Source: Actinomycetota bacterium
GTDB lineage: Bacteria > Actinomycetota > Acidimicrobiia > Acidimicrobiales > JAMCPL01
DNA: 64,000 bases
Assembly: GCA_023379675.1 (NCBI GenBank)
Contig: JAMCPL010000001.1
Coordinates: 1-64,000 of the forward strand
Direction: 5' to 3'
The translations under genes were made by a program, and so were the position numbers. Of the stretch, positions 16,986 to 25,418 are shown piece by piece. The notes beneath the pieces are model-generated. The model did no database searches, was not told where the DNA came from, and worked only from the letters and a program-made list of their open reading frames with translations. The stretch's first letter is position 1. The number at the start of each line of letters is the position of its first letter.

Positions 16986-18013
16986 GCTTCTCTGTGACCA
17001 GCAACCCCCAGATGGCCGGCCCCCGAACAGACAACTCGGCCATCGAGGTGATAGATCTGTACAAGCGCTATGGTGATCTGGCCGCTGTGCAAGGTATCAG
17101 TCTCATAGTCGCTCCAGGCGAAACCTTCGGCTTCCTCGGGCCGAACGGTGCGGGCAAATCCACCACCATAAAAATGCTGTGCACCCTGGTGGTGCCCACA
17201 TCCGGAACCGCCCACGTAGCAGGATACGACGTAGTTACAGAACGCAACGAGGTAAGGCGCAGGATAGGACTGGTCTTCCAAGATACCACGCTTGACGATT
17301 ATCTCACTGCAGAGGAGAACCTACGCTTTCATGCGGATCTCTACGGCGTGCCACGAGTTGCAGTAAAGATCAGGCTTCAGCAGGTCATGGAGATGGTTGG
17401 CCTCTGGGACCGGCGCAAGAGCGAGGTGAAGACCTTCTCCGGCGGCATGAAGCGCCGCCTGGAAATTGGCCGGGGGCTATTGCATGCTCCACGAGTGCTC
17501 TTTCTCGACGAGCCCACGGTCGGTCTCGACCCCCAGACAAGGAGCCATATATGGAACTACATCCACGGGTTGCGCAAGCGTGAGGACATCACCATCTTCC
17601 TTACGACACACTATATGGACGAAGCCGAGAACTGCGATCGGATCGCCATTATCGACAATGGGCAGATCGTAGCCGTGGACACCCCTGAGGCGCTGAAAGC
17701 ATCCATCGGTAAAGATAGAGTTGAAATCCAGACAGACAACAATATTGATGCCATTGCTGCACTGAAGGATCGCTTCGGCCTTGATGCAACCGAGAGCGAG
17801 GGGGCAATCACCTTCCATGTCAACGGTGGCGAGCAGTTCGTACCGTTACTATTCTCAGAGTTCTTAATCCCTATCCGGTCGGTACGGGTGGCACGCCCTA
17901 CCCTCGATGACGTGTTCATGAACTATACTGGGCGCACGATTCGGGATGCCGAAGCATCAGCCGGCGAACGGATGTCCACCAATCCGTGGATGCGCGCAAG
18001 GAACCGCCGATGA
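16982..18013 (+). CDS. ABC exporter ATP-binding protein (DrrA-like)
   Basis: About 343 residues. It has Walker A GPNGAGKSTT, a Q-loop GLVFQDTTLDDYLT, signature FSGGMKRRLEIGR, Walker B VLFLDEPTVGLD and switch His in FLTTHYMDEAE. A C-terminal region of about 100 residues ends in RPTLDDVFMNYTGR, typical of the DrrA / drug-resistance and polysaccharide exporter ATPases. It energises the membrane partner encoded by the next gene. GTG 16982 overlaps the amidase stop as GTGA; ATG 16958 and ATG at the later MAGPRTD are alternatives. The permease start overlaps its stop by ATGA. Confidence 0.93.
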   Translation: MSFSVTSNPQMAGPRTDNSAIEVIDLYKRYGDLAAVQGISLIVAPGETFGFLGPNGAGKSTTIKMLCTLVVPTSGTAHVAGYDVVTERNEVRRRIGLVFQDTTLDDYLTAEENLRFHADLYGVPRVAVKIRLQQVMEMVGLWDRRKSEVKTFSGGMKRRLEIGRGLLHAPRVLFLDEPTVGLDPQTRSHIWNYIHGLRKREDITIFLTTHYMDEAENCDRIAIIDNGQIVAVDTPEALKASIGKDRVEIQTDNNIDAIAALKDRFGLDATESEGAITFHVNGGEQFVPLLFSEFLIPIRSVRVARPTLDDVFMNYTGRTIRDAEASAGERMSTNPWMRARNRR

Positions 18014-18915
18014 GTACGGCGGCTGGAACACCTGCAACACCTGCCGCTACAACTCCTGCCGGCCAGCTCAGCATCCCGGAAAGCCGGATAACAGGAGGGC
18101 GGTTACGTGACGATTTTCGCGGCATGAACGTTGTCTGGAGGCGTGAGCTGATTCGCTTTGCCCGCAACAGGGTACGTATCATCACCGCGCTGGTACAGCC
18201 GGTCCTGTTCCTATTTGTCCTGGGCACTGGATTGTCTCCCGTGCTGAAGGGAGGCCCGCACGGCTTCGACTTCAAGACATTCCTGTTTCCCGGCATTCTG
18301 GGCATGACCGTGCTTTTCACGGCAATGTTCTCCGCCATCTCTATTGTATGGGACCGCGAATTCGGCTTCATGCGCGAGATGCTGGTGGCGCCAGTACGCC
18401 GCTCCGCCCTCGTAGTCGGCAAGTGTGCCGGGGGTGCAACTGTGGCAACCTTGCAGGGTGCAATCATCATCGTTCTTGCGGGGCTGGTAGGAGTACCGTA
18501 CTCCCCTACCTTGATACTCACCCTCCTCGGAGAGATGGCGCTCACGGCATTTGGAGTGACGGCACTAGGAGTACTAATCGCAGCAAGGATGAGCCAGGTG
18601 GAATCATTCCAGTTTGTCATGCAGCTGCTGGTACTGCCCATGTTCTTCCTGTCCGGGGCGGTGTTTCCTCTGGCGGATCTGCCACAGTGGCTGGCGGTGC
18701 TTACCAGGTTGGACCCCCTCAGTTATGCCATCGCACCCATGCGTACGGCAGTATTCGAGCATATCCAGGTTGCACCCTCCCTGCTCAAGACCCTCGAACC
18801 GGCAATCACCTGGGATGGCTGGCGAGTGCCTCTCGGCCTCGAGCTCGGCTTGATTGCCGCGGCAGGCATCGGACTGCTCGTCGCTGCTGTAGCGCAATTC
18901 TCCAGACCCGAGTAA
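18010..18915 (+). CDS. ABC-2 type transporter permease (DrrB-like)
   Basis: About 301 residues, with an ABC-2 membrane domain of six predicted helices beginning at ALVQPVLFLFVLGTGL and a conserved cytoplasmic loop IVWDREFGFMREMLVAPVRR, the hallmark of the family. ATG 18010 overlaps the ATPase stop as ATGA and has CAAGGAAC a few bases upstream, so I prefer it to the upstream in-frame start at 17986. It forms an exporter with the preceding ATPase; the substrate (drug, lipid or glycan) cannot be deduced. The acetyltransferase gene follows after 16 bp. Confidence 0.93.
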   Translation: MSTAAGTPATPAATTPAGQLSIPESRITGGRLRDDFRGMNVVWRRELIRFARNRVRIITALVQPVLFLFVLGTGLSPVLKGGPHGFDFKTFLFPGILGMTVLFTAMFSAISIVWDREFGFMREMLVAPVRRSALVVGKCAGGATVATLQGAIIIVLAGLVGVPYSPTLILTLLGEMALTAFGVTALGVLIAARMSQVESFQFVMQLLVLPMFFLSGAVFPLADLPQWLAVLTRLDPLSYAIAPMRTAVFEHIQVAPSLLKTLEPAITWDGWRVPLGLELGLIAAAGIGLLVAAVAQFSRPE

Positions 18916-18931
18916 AGCCGCCCGGCAGCCA

Positions 18932-19534
18932 GTGATACTGAGAGCAGCCACCATCGAAGACCTCGATCAGATCACCGCAATATACAATGATGCCGTATCC
19001 TTGTCGCTCGTCACATTCGACATAATCCCGAAAGACAGGGACGCCCAGCTCGAATGGCTCTCTTCCCACTCGGGCATCTATCCCGCAATCGTCGCAGTGG
19101 ATGATGTCGTAGATACTACGGCCAACGTTGCAGTAGGTGACATGGCGGACGGCAGTACGAGCATGTACGCGGATGAGCAGCCATGGAACAGGCGTCCAGA
19201 GCACCGGCAACCGCTACATGAGCGCTCGATACTAGGGTTTGGCTCCCTCTCTCCCTACCGGGACAGGGCTGCATATCGAACTACGGTAGAAAGCTCCATA
19301 TATGTACACGCCGGCAACCGCCGGAGCGGGACAGGAAAGGCAATAATGGAGGCGCTACTGGATCATGCCAGGACCAGCGGATTCCACGCGGTCATTGCCA
19401 GGATTAGCACCGGCAACCATCCTTCGATAGCACTTCACGGGTCGCTGGGGTTCGAGGAGATCGGCCTGGAACGCGAGGTAGGCAGGAAGTTCGGTAAGTG
19501 GCTGGACGTACTTGTCATGGAACGCCTGCTTTGA
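18932..19534 (+). CDS. GNAT acetyltransferase, phosphinothricin-acetyltransferase-like, with insert
   Basis: A 200-residue protein starting at GTG 18932. The N-terminal ILRAATIEDLDQITAIYNDAV and the C-terminal block SIYVHAGNRRSGTGKAIMEAL ... ARISTGNHPSIALHGSLGFEE ... GRKFGKWLDVLVMERLL match PAT/YncA-like N-acetyltransferases, which acetylate phosphinothricin, methionine sulfone or related amines with acetyl-CoA. About 39 extra residues (59-97, Asp/Arg-rich, low complexity) lie between AIVAVDD and ILGFGSLSPYR, where relatives are contiguous. It closes the amidase-ABC exporter gene run. Confidence 0.85.
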   Translation: MILRAATIEDLDQITAIYNDAVSLSLVTFDIIPKDRDAQLEWLSSHSGIYPAIVAVDDVVDTTANVAVGDMADGSTSMYADEQPWNRRPEHRQPLHERSILGFGSLSPYRDRAAYRTTVESSIYVHAGNRRSGTGKAIMEALLDHARTSGFHAVIARISTGNHPSIALHGSLGFEEIGLEREVGRKFGKWLDVLVMERLL

Positions 19535-19590
19535 CCTGAGGTAGCTGGACGCGCCCAACAGGCCGCATCAAGGAAGCCATGGACAGAATG

Positions 19591-21570
19591 TCAGATGGGT
19601 GCACGCCAGCTCCCAGCCTCGCTGCCGGAAGCGCTTCGCTCCGGTGCAATCCGTTTGCCGGAACCGACCATTGGCGTACGGGTAGGCATCAGCGGCACCG
19701 TCAATGCCGCGAGCAGCAACAACAACGTGACCGCCAGAGCCAGGGGATCCATCCGGAATATCCCATCCAGTAGATGATGAGCACCCGGTAATCCAATGAA
19801 AGCACTTGCCATGGATACTCCTATGATGATGGAGCGCAACCGGCCCTCAGCCACTATCACCAGAAAGATGACCCCCCACGAGAGATACCATGGCTGGACA
19901 ACAGGACCCAGCACCACGACAGCAAGAAAAGTAAGGCCCATGGCCTTTAACAACCCCAGCCTGTCATAATTGAAAAGCCACTTTATCCCGAGGAACAAGG
20001 CCAGAAGTAGGCCCGCCGCGCGCGTCATCGACAGTATGCTGTGAGCGCTCACGGATATACCGACGACATGCATCAGCCCTGCCAGCATCATGCCCGTTGC
20101 TGTAGCCGGCGCAAGCCACGAACGTACCGTTCCAGGGGTAAGGAGGCTGGTCACCCAGCTCCACCCAAACCCGCTGACAAGCGTAAGCGCCTCCATGACT
20201 CCAAACGAAAGAAGCGCGGCCAGCACCAAGCGCTTCATATCCACGCCCAAACGATTCCAGGCCGCCGCCAGCCATCCGGGCCGCCGGTATCCTACGATCA
20301 TCGATCCGCCCGGTGATCCCATGCCAACCATTGCAGGCCCGGCCGCCTCCGGCATTCCAGCCGCTGCCACCTCGCCCGCCACCTCCATCGGGGTGCTGGC
20401 CAGCCTCTTGGACCTCGCCCACTCGAATCCTATGTACACTACCCCCAGTGCAGCGGGGACCTTTATGGCTGCCGCCATGGTACAGATGACAATTCCTGCA
20501 ATCGGATACCCCTTCTTGGCAAGGGCCACTCCAGCCACTAGGAGCCCCAGCATGATGGCATCATTGTGCGAGCCACCTATCAAGTGAAATATCGTTACTG
20601 GATTGAGTATTGCCAGAGCAAATATCTCAGCAGGATCGCGCTTTGCCGTACGGGCGAGGTAGGGGATGAACGCCGCCATGAGCACCACTCCAGCCAGTGC
20701 CAGCAGCCTCAATAGGACAACGTTCAGTATAAGGTTGTGCATGGCCAGCATGGTGGCGCCACCGTCCAGAATGAGAAAGAACGGCCCGTAAGGAGCCGGG
20801 ACGTTCCCCCACAGCGGGTCCACCAGCGAAGCATAATGGTCTCCCCCAAGTACAAACGGTCCGTACCGATAAGGACTTATATGATGAGTTACCATGTCGC
20901 CCTGCGCTACATAGCTATAGATATCCCTACTAAAAATAGGTGGTGCAACAAGCAGCGGCAACGCCCACAGCGCGAATACGACTACAAGGTATGCCACCGG
21001 CAGCTTCGGACGGCGCGCAAGAGTACGGACAAGCCCGTACCAGACGCGCATGAAGACCACAAGCCCACCGTATACCAGCACCAGGCTGAGCAATGGACTG
21101 CCCGCTGCGTGAGGATACAGTCCAGGTACGGGGGCGCCTTGAGGGAGTATGCTCCCGGAAGCCGGCACACCGAAGAACCACGCTCCGGGCAACTTGAGAG
21201 CGTAGGGAGACGCGGGCAAGCTGGACCCTACTGATATGGCACAGACAGCCAGGAAACCCAACAAAGCAGGCCTGATCAGAAGCTGGAAAGGACTCTCTAA
21301 GGCAACTTCAGCGGCGCTCGGCTCGGCCACCATGTTGTGAAATGGCCATCGAGAACGTACGATCCTATCCCATCGATCCAGGTACCCCCACATGCTGTCC
21401 ACAATGCCTTGTACGTTCGTGAATAGATGTGCCGCAGGCAACATATACTTGTTGCCGTTGCCGTAACCACCGTAATCACCCGGCGCAGGAGCATCACCGC
21501 CGGCGCGGGACTCCCCAGGCATATTCGGAATTTCCTGCTCAGCCCTTGTCTCAGAGGCGGCATCCGGCAT
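19591..21570 (-). CDS. mptB: Polyprenol-phosphomannose-dependent mannosyltransferase, MptB-like
   Basis: A 659-residue membrane GT-C protein with about 13 hydrophobic segments. The motifs PPIFSRDIYSYVAQGD (acidic residues in the first periplasmic loop), YGPFVLGGDHYASLVDPLW and APYGPFFLILDGGA are those of the MptA/MptB alpha-1,6-mannosyltransferases, which elongate the mannan backbone of lipomannan using decaprenyl-phosphomannose. The N-terminal 80 residues and a cytoplasmic loop containing EVAGEVAAAGMPEAAG and MVGMGSPGG are low-complexity additions. It starts at ATG 21570 behind TAGGGTAGG, with a promoter seen 24 nt further upstream. No other lipomannan gene is adjacent. Confidence 0.85.
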   Translation of the reverse strand: MPDAASETRAEQEIPNMPGESRAGGDAPAPGDYGGYGNGNKYMLPAAHLFTNVQGIVDSMWGYLDRWDRIVRSRWPFHNMVAEPSAAEVALESPFQLLIRPALLGFLAVCAISVGSSLPASPYALKLPGAWFFGVPASGSILPQGAPVPGLYPHAAGSPLLSLVLVYGGLVVFMRVWYGLVRTLARRPKLPVAYLVVVFALWALPLLVAPPIFSRDIYSYVAQGDMVTHHISPYRYGPFVLGGDHYASLVDPLWGNVPAPYGPFFLILDGGATMLAMHNLILNVVLLRLLALAGVVLMAAFIPYLARTAKRDPAEIFALAILNPVTIFHLIGGSHNDAIMLGLLVAGVALAKKGYPIAGIVICTMAAAIKVPAALGVVYIGFEWARSKRLASTPMEVAGEVAAAGMPEAAGPAMVGMGSPGGSMIVGYRRPGWLAAAWNRLGVDMKRLVLAALLSFGVMEALTLVSGFGWSWVTSLLTPGTVRSWLAPATATGMMLAGLMHVVGISVSAHSILSMTRAAGLLLALFLGIKWLFNYDRLGLLKAMGLTFLAVVVLGPVVQPWYLSWGVIFLVIVAEGRLRSIIIGVSMASAFIGLPGAHHLLDGIFRMDPLALAVTLLLLLAALTVPLMPTRTPMVGSGKRIAPERSASGSEAGSWRAPI

Positions 21571-21601
21571 GGTTTACCTACCCTAAGCTCCCGTAGAATT
21601 G

Positions 21602-21629
21602 ATCATACTCGCAAGCCACAATCCAGCAA
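21602..21629 (-). promoter_or_regulatory. Promoter of mptB
   Basis: On the minus strand TTGCTG (21629-21624) and TATGAT (21607-21602) are separated by 16 bp, close to the housekeeping sigma consensus. Transcription would start near 21595, leaving a short leader that contains the TAGGGTAGG ribosome binding site. Confidence 0.6.
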
Positions 21630-21786
21630 CACCTCCAAGAGCTATACCCACTATACCAGTATCCATCCTCCCGGGCTTCGGAAACTGTAACCGTATTGTA
21701 ACATAACGGCCTCCGATTACAAGTCGCCGCCAGTGAAGAATGGAACGCTCGCCAAATAGACTGGCCTGTGTGACGTTAACGTGAGA

Positions 21787-21792
21787 TAGAAT
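21787..21792 (+). promoter_or_regulatory. -10 box TAGAAT of the leader ORF
   Basis: TAGAAT ends exactly 7 nt before ATG 21800, as at other leaderless starts in this window. The -35 region is weak (a TGTGAC lies at 21768-21773, closer than usual). Confidence 0.5.
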
Positions 21793-21799
21793 GTCGGCA

Positions 21800-21970
21800 A
21801 TGGCTACGAAAGTATATACTTGGTGGAAAAGCAGGCAAGGCTACGCACAACGTTCATACTGGAGTGCCTGGACATCGCACGACTTCACAGCAATGCTAAG
21901 TCAGGGGGGAGCGACAAGCCCGAGATGCCTATCCGCCAGCCTCTTACAGCAAAACGAAGAAAGGCAATGA
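21800..21970 (+). CDS. Putative leaderless 56-residue small protein
   Basis: An ORF beginning ATG GCT ACG AAA and ending TGA at 21968-21970, four bases before the dienelactone hydrolase start. The peptide begins MATKVYTWWKSRQGYAQRSY; it is basic and aromatic-rich in its first half, with four Trp, and polar afterwards. It has no recognised family. Support comes from the TAGAAT box 7 nt upstream and from the tight junction with the next gene, whose Shine-Dalgarno sequence (GAAGAAAGG) lies inside its last codons. It may be a real small protein or a leader whose translation controls the next gene. It is too short for coding statistics by eye. Confidence 0.4.
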   Translation: MATKVYTWWKSRQGYAQRSYWSAWTSHDFTAMLSQGGATSPRCLSASLLQQNEERQ

Positions 21971-21974
21971 CAAC

Positions 21975-22799
21975 ATGAAACTTGAAATCGACAATCTCTC
22001 ATGCGATCACGACGGACAGGCACTGCCCGTATATGTGGCACGCCCCGCGATGGTAGAGGGTCCCTTGCCGGCGGTAATCGTCATACAGGAGATATTCGGC
22101 GTGGATGACCACATCGAAGATGTTGTGCGCCGCTTGGCCACTGCAGGCTTCACGGCCGTGACGCCGGACCTGTACGCCCTCGGTGGCAAGAGGCCGGATG
22201 CTCTGACCAGAGACCGGGTAAGTGCACTGCTTTCGTTCTTGAGAAGCCTGCCATTGCAATCCTGGATGGATCCAAATGCACGTGCCGATGCCCTGAAAGG
22301 CAAGCCGGCTCCAGAACAAGATGCATTGGAGGAAACCTTGAGCATCCTCTTCTCCCCTGACCGTGAGATGGAAAAGTACGCTTCGGAAACCGCCTCGGTT
22401 GCTCGATGGCTGGCAAGCGGCAACGGCCCCGCGGTAGGCAAGATAGGATGCACGGGCTTCTGTTTCGGTGGTGGGGTAACTGCACTGGCTGCCTGCATGG
22501 AGCCGCAGATCTCTGCCGCAGTTATCTTTTACGGACATTCCCCCTCTGCAGATAGGGTGGCCGGGATCGCCTGTCCGGTACTCGGCCTTTACGGTGGAGA
22601 GGATGCCAGGGTCAACGATGGAGTGGCGGCATTCGCCGAAGCCATGGAGAAAGAAGGAAAGAGTTTCGAGTCGCATTTCTATCCCGGTGCACCTCACGCC
22701 TTTTACAACGATACCAGCCCTACCTACAGGGTGGATGCTGCCCGTGATGCGTGGGCAAGGACGCTGTCATTCTTCGCAACGCACCTGGCGCCGGCATAG
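21975..22799 (+). CDS. Dienelactone hydrolase family protein
   Basis: A 274-residue alpha/beta hydrolase. The nucleophile elbow is GFCFGG with Cys, the acid is in YGGEDARV and the His is in PGAPHAFYND; a Cys-Asp-His triad is diagnostic of dienelactone hydrolases (carboxymethylenebutenolidase), and the N-terminal PAVIVIQEIFGVDDHIEDV with its conserved Glu also fits. Typical members have about 230-250 residues; the extra length lies in a helical segment around residues 75-135 (LRSLPLQSWMDP...). The natural substrate is unknown as no aromatic catabolic genes are nearby. It starts at ATG 21975 with a GAAGAAAGG ribosome binding site and follows a putative leader ORF. Confidence 0.9.
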   Translation: MKLEIDNLSCDHDGQALPVYVARPAMVEGPLPAVIVIQEIFGVDDHIEDVVRRLATAGFTAVTPDLYALGGKRPDALTRDRVSALLSFLRSLPLQSWMDPNARADALKGKPAPEQDALEETLSILFSPDREMEKYASETASVARWLASGNGPAVGKIGCTGFCFGGGVTALAACMEPQISAAVIFYGHSPSADRVAGIACPVLGLYGGEDARVNDGVAAFAEAMEKEGKSFESHFYPGAPHAFYNDTSPTYRVDAARDAWARTLSFFATHLAPA

Positions 22800-22818
22800 C
22801 CGGAGAACGGCATTACAA

Positions 22819-22904
22819 TGGTGGGCCGGGTAGGATTCGAACCCACGTAGGCGTACGCCGGCAGGTTTACAGCCTGCTCCCTTTGTCCACTCGGGCACCG
22901 ACCC
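22819..22904 (-). tRNA. tRNA-Tyr (anticodon GTA)
   Basis: A class II tRNA on the minus strand with acceptor stem GGGTCGG/CCGGCCC (one G-T pair), anticodon stem GCAGG/CCTGC around CTGTAAA (anticodon GTA), a variable arm, T arm GTGGGTTCGAATCCTAC, discriminator A and encoded CCA. Confidence 0.95.
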
Positions 22905-23051
22905 ATCTGTGATGATAGCCTATTTCCCGGAGCCATGCGAATTGTATGGTACGACATGGTGCAGGGAGAGGGAGGAACGGTGCAATAAGAGGTAAGTGAG
23001 GAGGAACGGATACATGCCTGGGCATGCATCCAGGCAAACCCACCGGCAGGC

Positions 23052-23057
23052 TATAAT
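23052..23057 (+). promoter_or_regulatory. -10 box TATAAT of the yajQ gene
   Basis: A perfect TATAAT ends exactly 7 nt before ATG 23065, so the mRNA should begin at the start codon. Confidence 0.6.
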
Positions 23058-23064
23058 GGCCCGC

Positions 23065-23553
23065 ATGCCTAGTTTTGACGTAGTATCCGAAGTGGACATG
23101 CAGGAAGTGCGCAACGCCGTGGATCAGGCCAACCGGGAAGCCTCCACCAGATTTGACTTCAAGGGTACAGACTCTACCATAGAACTGGCTGGAGATGTCC
23201 TCACCTTGCACGCCTCGACCGAAGAGAGGTTGAAGGCCCTGCACCAGGTTCTGGAGGAGAAGCTCGTGCGCAGGAACGTATCGCTGAAGTCGCTATCTGA
23301 TGCGAAGATCGAAGAGGCATCAAAAGGAAGCGCCCGCCAGCAAGTGACTATTCAGGCAGGCATAGATTCGGATAAGGCAAGGCAAGTCAACAAGGTGATC
23401 AAGGCGATGGGGCTGAAGGGCGTCAGCTCGCAGGCACAAGGCGACCAAGTGAGGGTGACCGGGAAAAAGCGGGACGATCTGCAGGCGGTCATCTCCAAGC
23501 TAAAAGATGAAGACTTGGGCATTCCCCTTCAATTCACCAATTTCCGGGACTAG
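23065..23553 (+). CDS. yajQ: YajQ/UPF0234 family nucleotide-binding protein
   Basis: A 162-residue protein of two tandem ferredoxin-like domains that covers the whole family: MPSFDVVSEVD at the start, ASTRFDFKGTDS, KIEEASKGSARQQVTI and the C-terminal IPLQFTNFRD. YajQ proteins bind cyclic di-GMP in some bacteria or RNA/tRNA in others; the role here is unknown. I chose ATG 23065 because the family begins MPSFD and because TATAAT ends 7 nt upstream (leaderless). The longer reading frame from 22996 adds residues without family support. Confidence 0.93.
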   Translation: MPSFDVVSEVDMQEVRNAVDQANREASTRFDFKGTDSTIELAGDVLTLHASTEERLKALHQVLEEKLVRRNVSLKSLSDAKIEEASKGSARQQVTIQAGIDSDKARQVNKVIKAMGLKGVSSQAQGDQVRVTGKKRDDLQAVISKLKDEDLGIPLQFTNFRD

Positions 23554-23673
23554 GTGTCTGGTGCATTCTGCGGGATTACGCGCATAACCAAAAATGCTCG
23601 AGAGCCTGACCTGCACTGTCTCGGCAAGTGCAACTACCTTTCCCCGTCTGTGGGTCGTTTGGCGGTAGAACGC

Positions 23674-24234
23674 TTAGGAATCCGCACTGGCAGGTATATC
23701 ACCCAGTGCACCCTCTGGCACCATTCCCGCCATTCCAGAGACACCGGCAAGCTGCTCGCCGACGGGGTCTCCCTCTACTGGCGCCACATGGAACATTTTA
23801 TTGATAAGGAGGAACTTCACTATCCATAGAACCCCGAAAGCAAAAAAATTTGCGCCATTGACAAACAGCGCCTCCGCCATATGCGTGTAATGATGTTGCA
23901 GGCTCCACTTCGACGCAATCCACACAGTCCACATGGAAAGAGCCATGCCGGCAAACGATAGCCCCCAGAAGGGTACCACCTCTCTCCACAGATGAGATTT
24001 GCCGGTCTTGCCCCATGCCCATGATCTATTGAGGTAATAAGAGGGTACCGTGGCGACCGCGTTGGCAAAGACGTTCGACGGTACGGCGGACCACACCCGC
24101 AAGAGACCAAAAGTGATGAAAAGCGTACCTTGGGAAACTATTGTGGATATCACCGATACCATTGAATAGCGCGTCAGCCTACGTATATGCGGTCGCTCGT
24201 ACAGTTCGCGCAGCCGCACCAATGATATACCCAT
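23674..24234 (-). CDS. GtrA-like membrane protein
   Basis: A 186-residue protein with four predicted membrane helices between residues 18 and 145 (RYSMVSVISTIVSQGTLFITFG; VFANAVATVPSYYLNRSWAWG; a third near WGLSFAGMALSMWTVWI; a fourth near ANFFAFGVLWIVKFLLI). The NRxWAWG motif after helix 2 and the overall length fit the GtrA family, thought to help translocate undecaprenyl-phosphate-linked sugars. A hydrophilic tail of about 35 residues follows. GAGGTG precedes the start. No partner glycosyltransferase lies beside it. Confidence 0.85.
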   Translation of the reverse strand: MGISLVRLRELYERPHIRRLTRYSMVSVISTIVSQGTLFITFGLLRVWSAVPSNVFANAVATVPSYYLNRSWAWGKTGKSHLWREVVPFWGLSFAGMALSMWTVWIASKWSLQHHYTHMAEALFVNGANFFAFGVLWIVKFLLINKMFHVAPVEGDPVGEQLAGVSGMAGMVPEGALGDIPASADS

Positions 24235-24341
24235 ACTACATACACCTCACTCGATAAGGTTGCCAGCGCACCGGCAATTACTTCCGACGGCCGACACTGC
24301 TTGCCCGCTAACCTAACGGACTCATGCACTGTGCCCACTGG

Positions 24342-24369
24342 TCTGACGATCAATACTTTACTTTATGAT
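24342..24369 (+). promoter_or_regulatory. Promoter-like pair with no obvious gene behind it
   Basis: TCTGAC and TATGAT separated by 16 bp. Transcription from it would enter about 170 nt of sequence without an ORF before reaching the independently promoted thioesterase gene. Confidence 0.35.
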
Positions 24370-24531
24370 ACCAGATCGCAGGATCGTGCGGCATTCGTGA
24401 AAGGATTCGTAAGAGGATAAGGCATTTCGTAGATGAACTCGACCGTCCCGGCTGGATCCATCCCCACAGGCGGCCATCCCATAGATCCTCCTGCCCGGCA
24501 CCCTTGATTGCTTCGACCGTGCCCCCTCCGC

Positions 24532-24537
24532 TACAAT
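24532..24537 (+). promoter_or_regulatory. -10 box TACAAT of the thioesterase gene
   Basis: TACAAT ends exactly 7 nt before GTG 24545, without a Shine-Dalgarno sequence between. Confidence 0.55.
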
Positions 24538-24544
24538 AGGGCAA

Positions 24545-25387
24545 GTGGGCAATGCGCTAGACACTCTCATCGAGCTGCTTGACCTCGAGCAGATAGAAGT
24601 CAACATCTTCAGAGGCCTTAATCACCCTGACAGGCAGGACAGGGTCTACGGTGGCCAGGTCGCCGCTCAATCGTTGGTAGCTGCCGGACGAACGGTCGAC
24701 AGGGGCAGGATACATTCCCTCCATTCGTACTTCCTGTTACCCGGCGATCCAGCGTCGCCCATCCTTTACGAAGTGGATAGGATCAGAGACGGTCATTCGT
24801 TCACCACCCGGCGCGTAGTAGCCATCCAGCATGGAAAGCCCATTTTCAACCTGCAGGCATCTTTCCACGTAAACGAGCAGAGCGATCTCGAACATCATAT
24901 GCCCATGCCCGACGTACCACCCCCTGAAGAGTTGAAACCCTTGCACGAACGGCTGGCCTCGGCCAGAGGTCAGGTGAGCGATTGGCTGGCAAGGCCGTTG
25001 CCGGTCGAACACCGCCACGTCGGTGAGCTGCCATGGTTCAAGGACAAGCCGATGGAACCGGTACAGTACGTATGGATTAAAGCCGATGGAATATTACCCG
25101 ATGACGATCTCGTACATGCCTGCGTCACCGCATACGCGTCCGACCTATCGCTCGTCAGCACAATGCTCCTACCGCATCTTGTCGATTGGTCACACCTGAT
25201 GCTTGCCAGCATCGATCACTGTATGTGGTTTCATCGTCCCTTCCGAGCAGACGGATGGATGCTGTATGCGATGGACAGCCCCAACGTGTATGGCGCAAGA
25301 GGTCTTGCCCGCGGATCAATCTTCACCCGTGACGGTACCCTGGTGGTATCCATTACCCAGGAGGGACTCACCCGAGTGCTGAAGTAG
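24545..25387 (+). CDS. tesB: Acyl-CoA thioesterase II (TesB family)
   Basis: A 280-residue double-hotdog protein. The N-terminal half has NIFRGLNHPDRQDRVYGGQVAAQSLVAAGRTVD and HSYFLLPGDP; the C-terminal half has ASIDHCMWFHRPFRADGWMLYAMDSPNVYGARGLARGSIFTRDGTLVVSITQEG, with the Asp of SIDH and the Gln of TQEG expected in the TesB active site (Asp-Thr/Ser-Gln). It hydrolyses acyl-CoA to free fatty acid and CoA in the cytosol. GTG 24545 is 7 nt downstream of TACAAT. The length (about 285 usual) is complete. It converges on citrate synthase with a 31-bp gap. Confidence 0.93.
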   Translation: MGNALDTLIELLDLEQIEVNIFRGLNHPDRQDRVYGGQVAAQSLVAAGRTVDRGRIHSLHSYFLLPGDPASPILYEVDRIRDGHSFTTRRVVAIQHGKPIFNLQASFHVNEQSDLEHHMPMPDVPPPEELKPLHERLASARGQVSDWLARPLPVEHRHVGELPWFKDKPMEPVQYVWIKADGILPDDDLVHACVTAYASDLSLVSTMLLPHLVDWSHLMLASIDHCMWFHRPFRADGWMLYAMDSPNVYGARGLARGSIFTRDGTLVVSITQEGLTRVLK

Positions 25388-25418
25388 CCAATACCTTTAC
25401 GACTTGTGCTGCAAGCTC

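Larger units (their letters stand above)
21571..21799. other. Divergent intergenic region with two promoters
   Basis: The gap between mptB (minus) and the leader ORF (plus). It contains the mptB promoter at 21602-21629 and the leader-ORF -10 box at 21787-21792. Between them lies an AT-richer stretch around 21687-21710 with two GTAAC motifs about 11 bp apart. No gene is apparent. Confidence 0.5.
24235..24544. other. Divergent gap between gtrA-like and tesB-like genes
   Basis: No credible gene. It holds the leaderless tesB -10 box at 24532-24537 and a second plus-strand promoter-like pair, TCTGAC (24342-24347) and TATGAT (24364-24369), with 16-bp spacing. That second promoter would produce a transcript of at least 160 nt before tesB; I see no ORF in it longer than a few codons with a ribosome binding site. 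Confidence 0.4.

Noticed and set aside
23554..23829. A 91-residue plus-strand frame after yajQ
   Set aside because: It overlaps the 3' end of the GtrA-like gene on the other strand and lacks a ribosome binding site.
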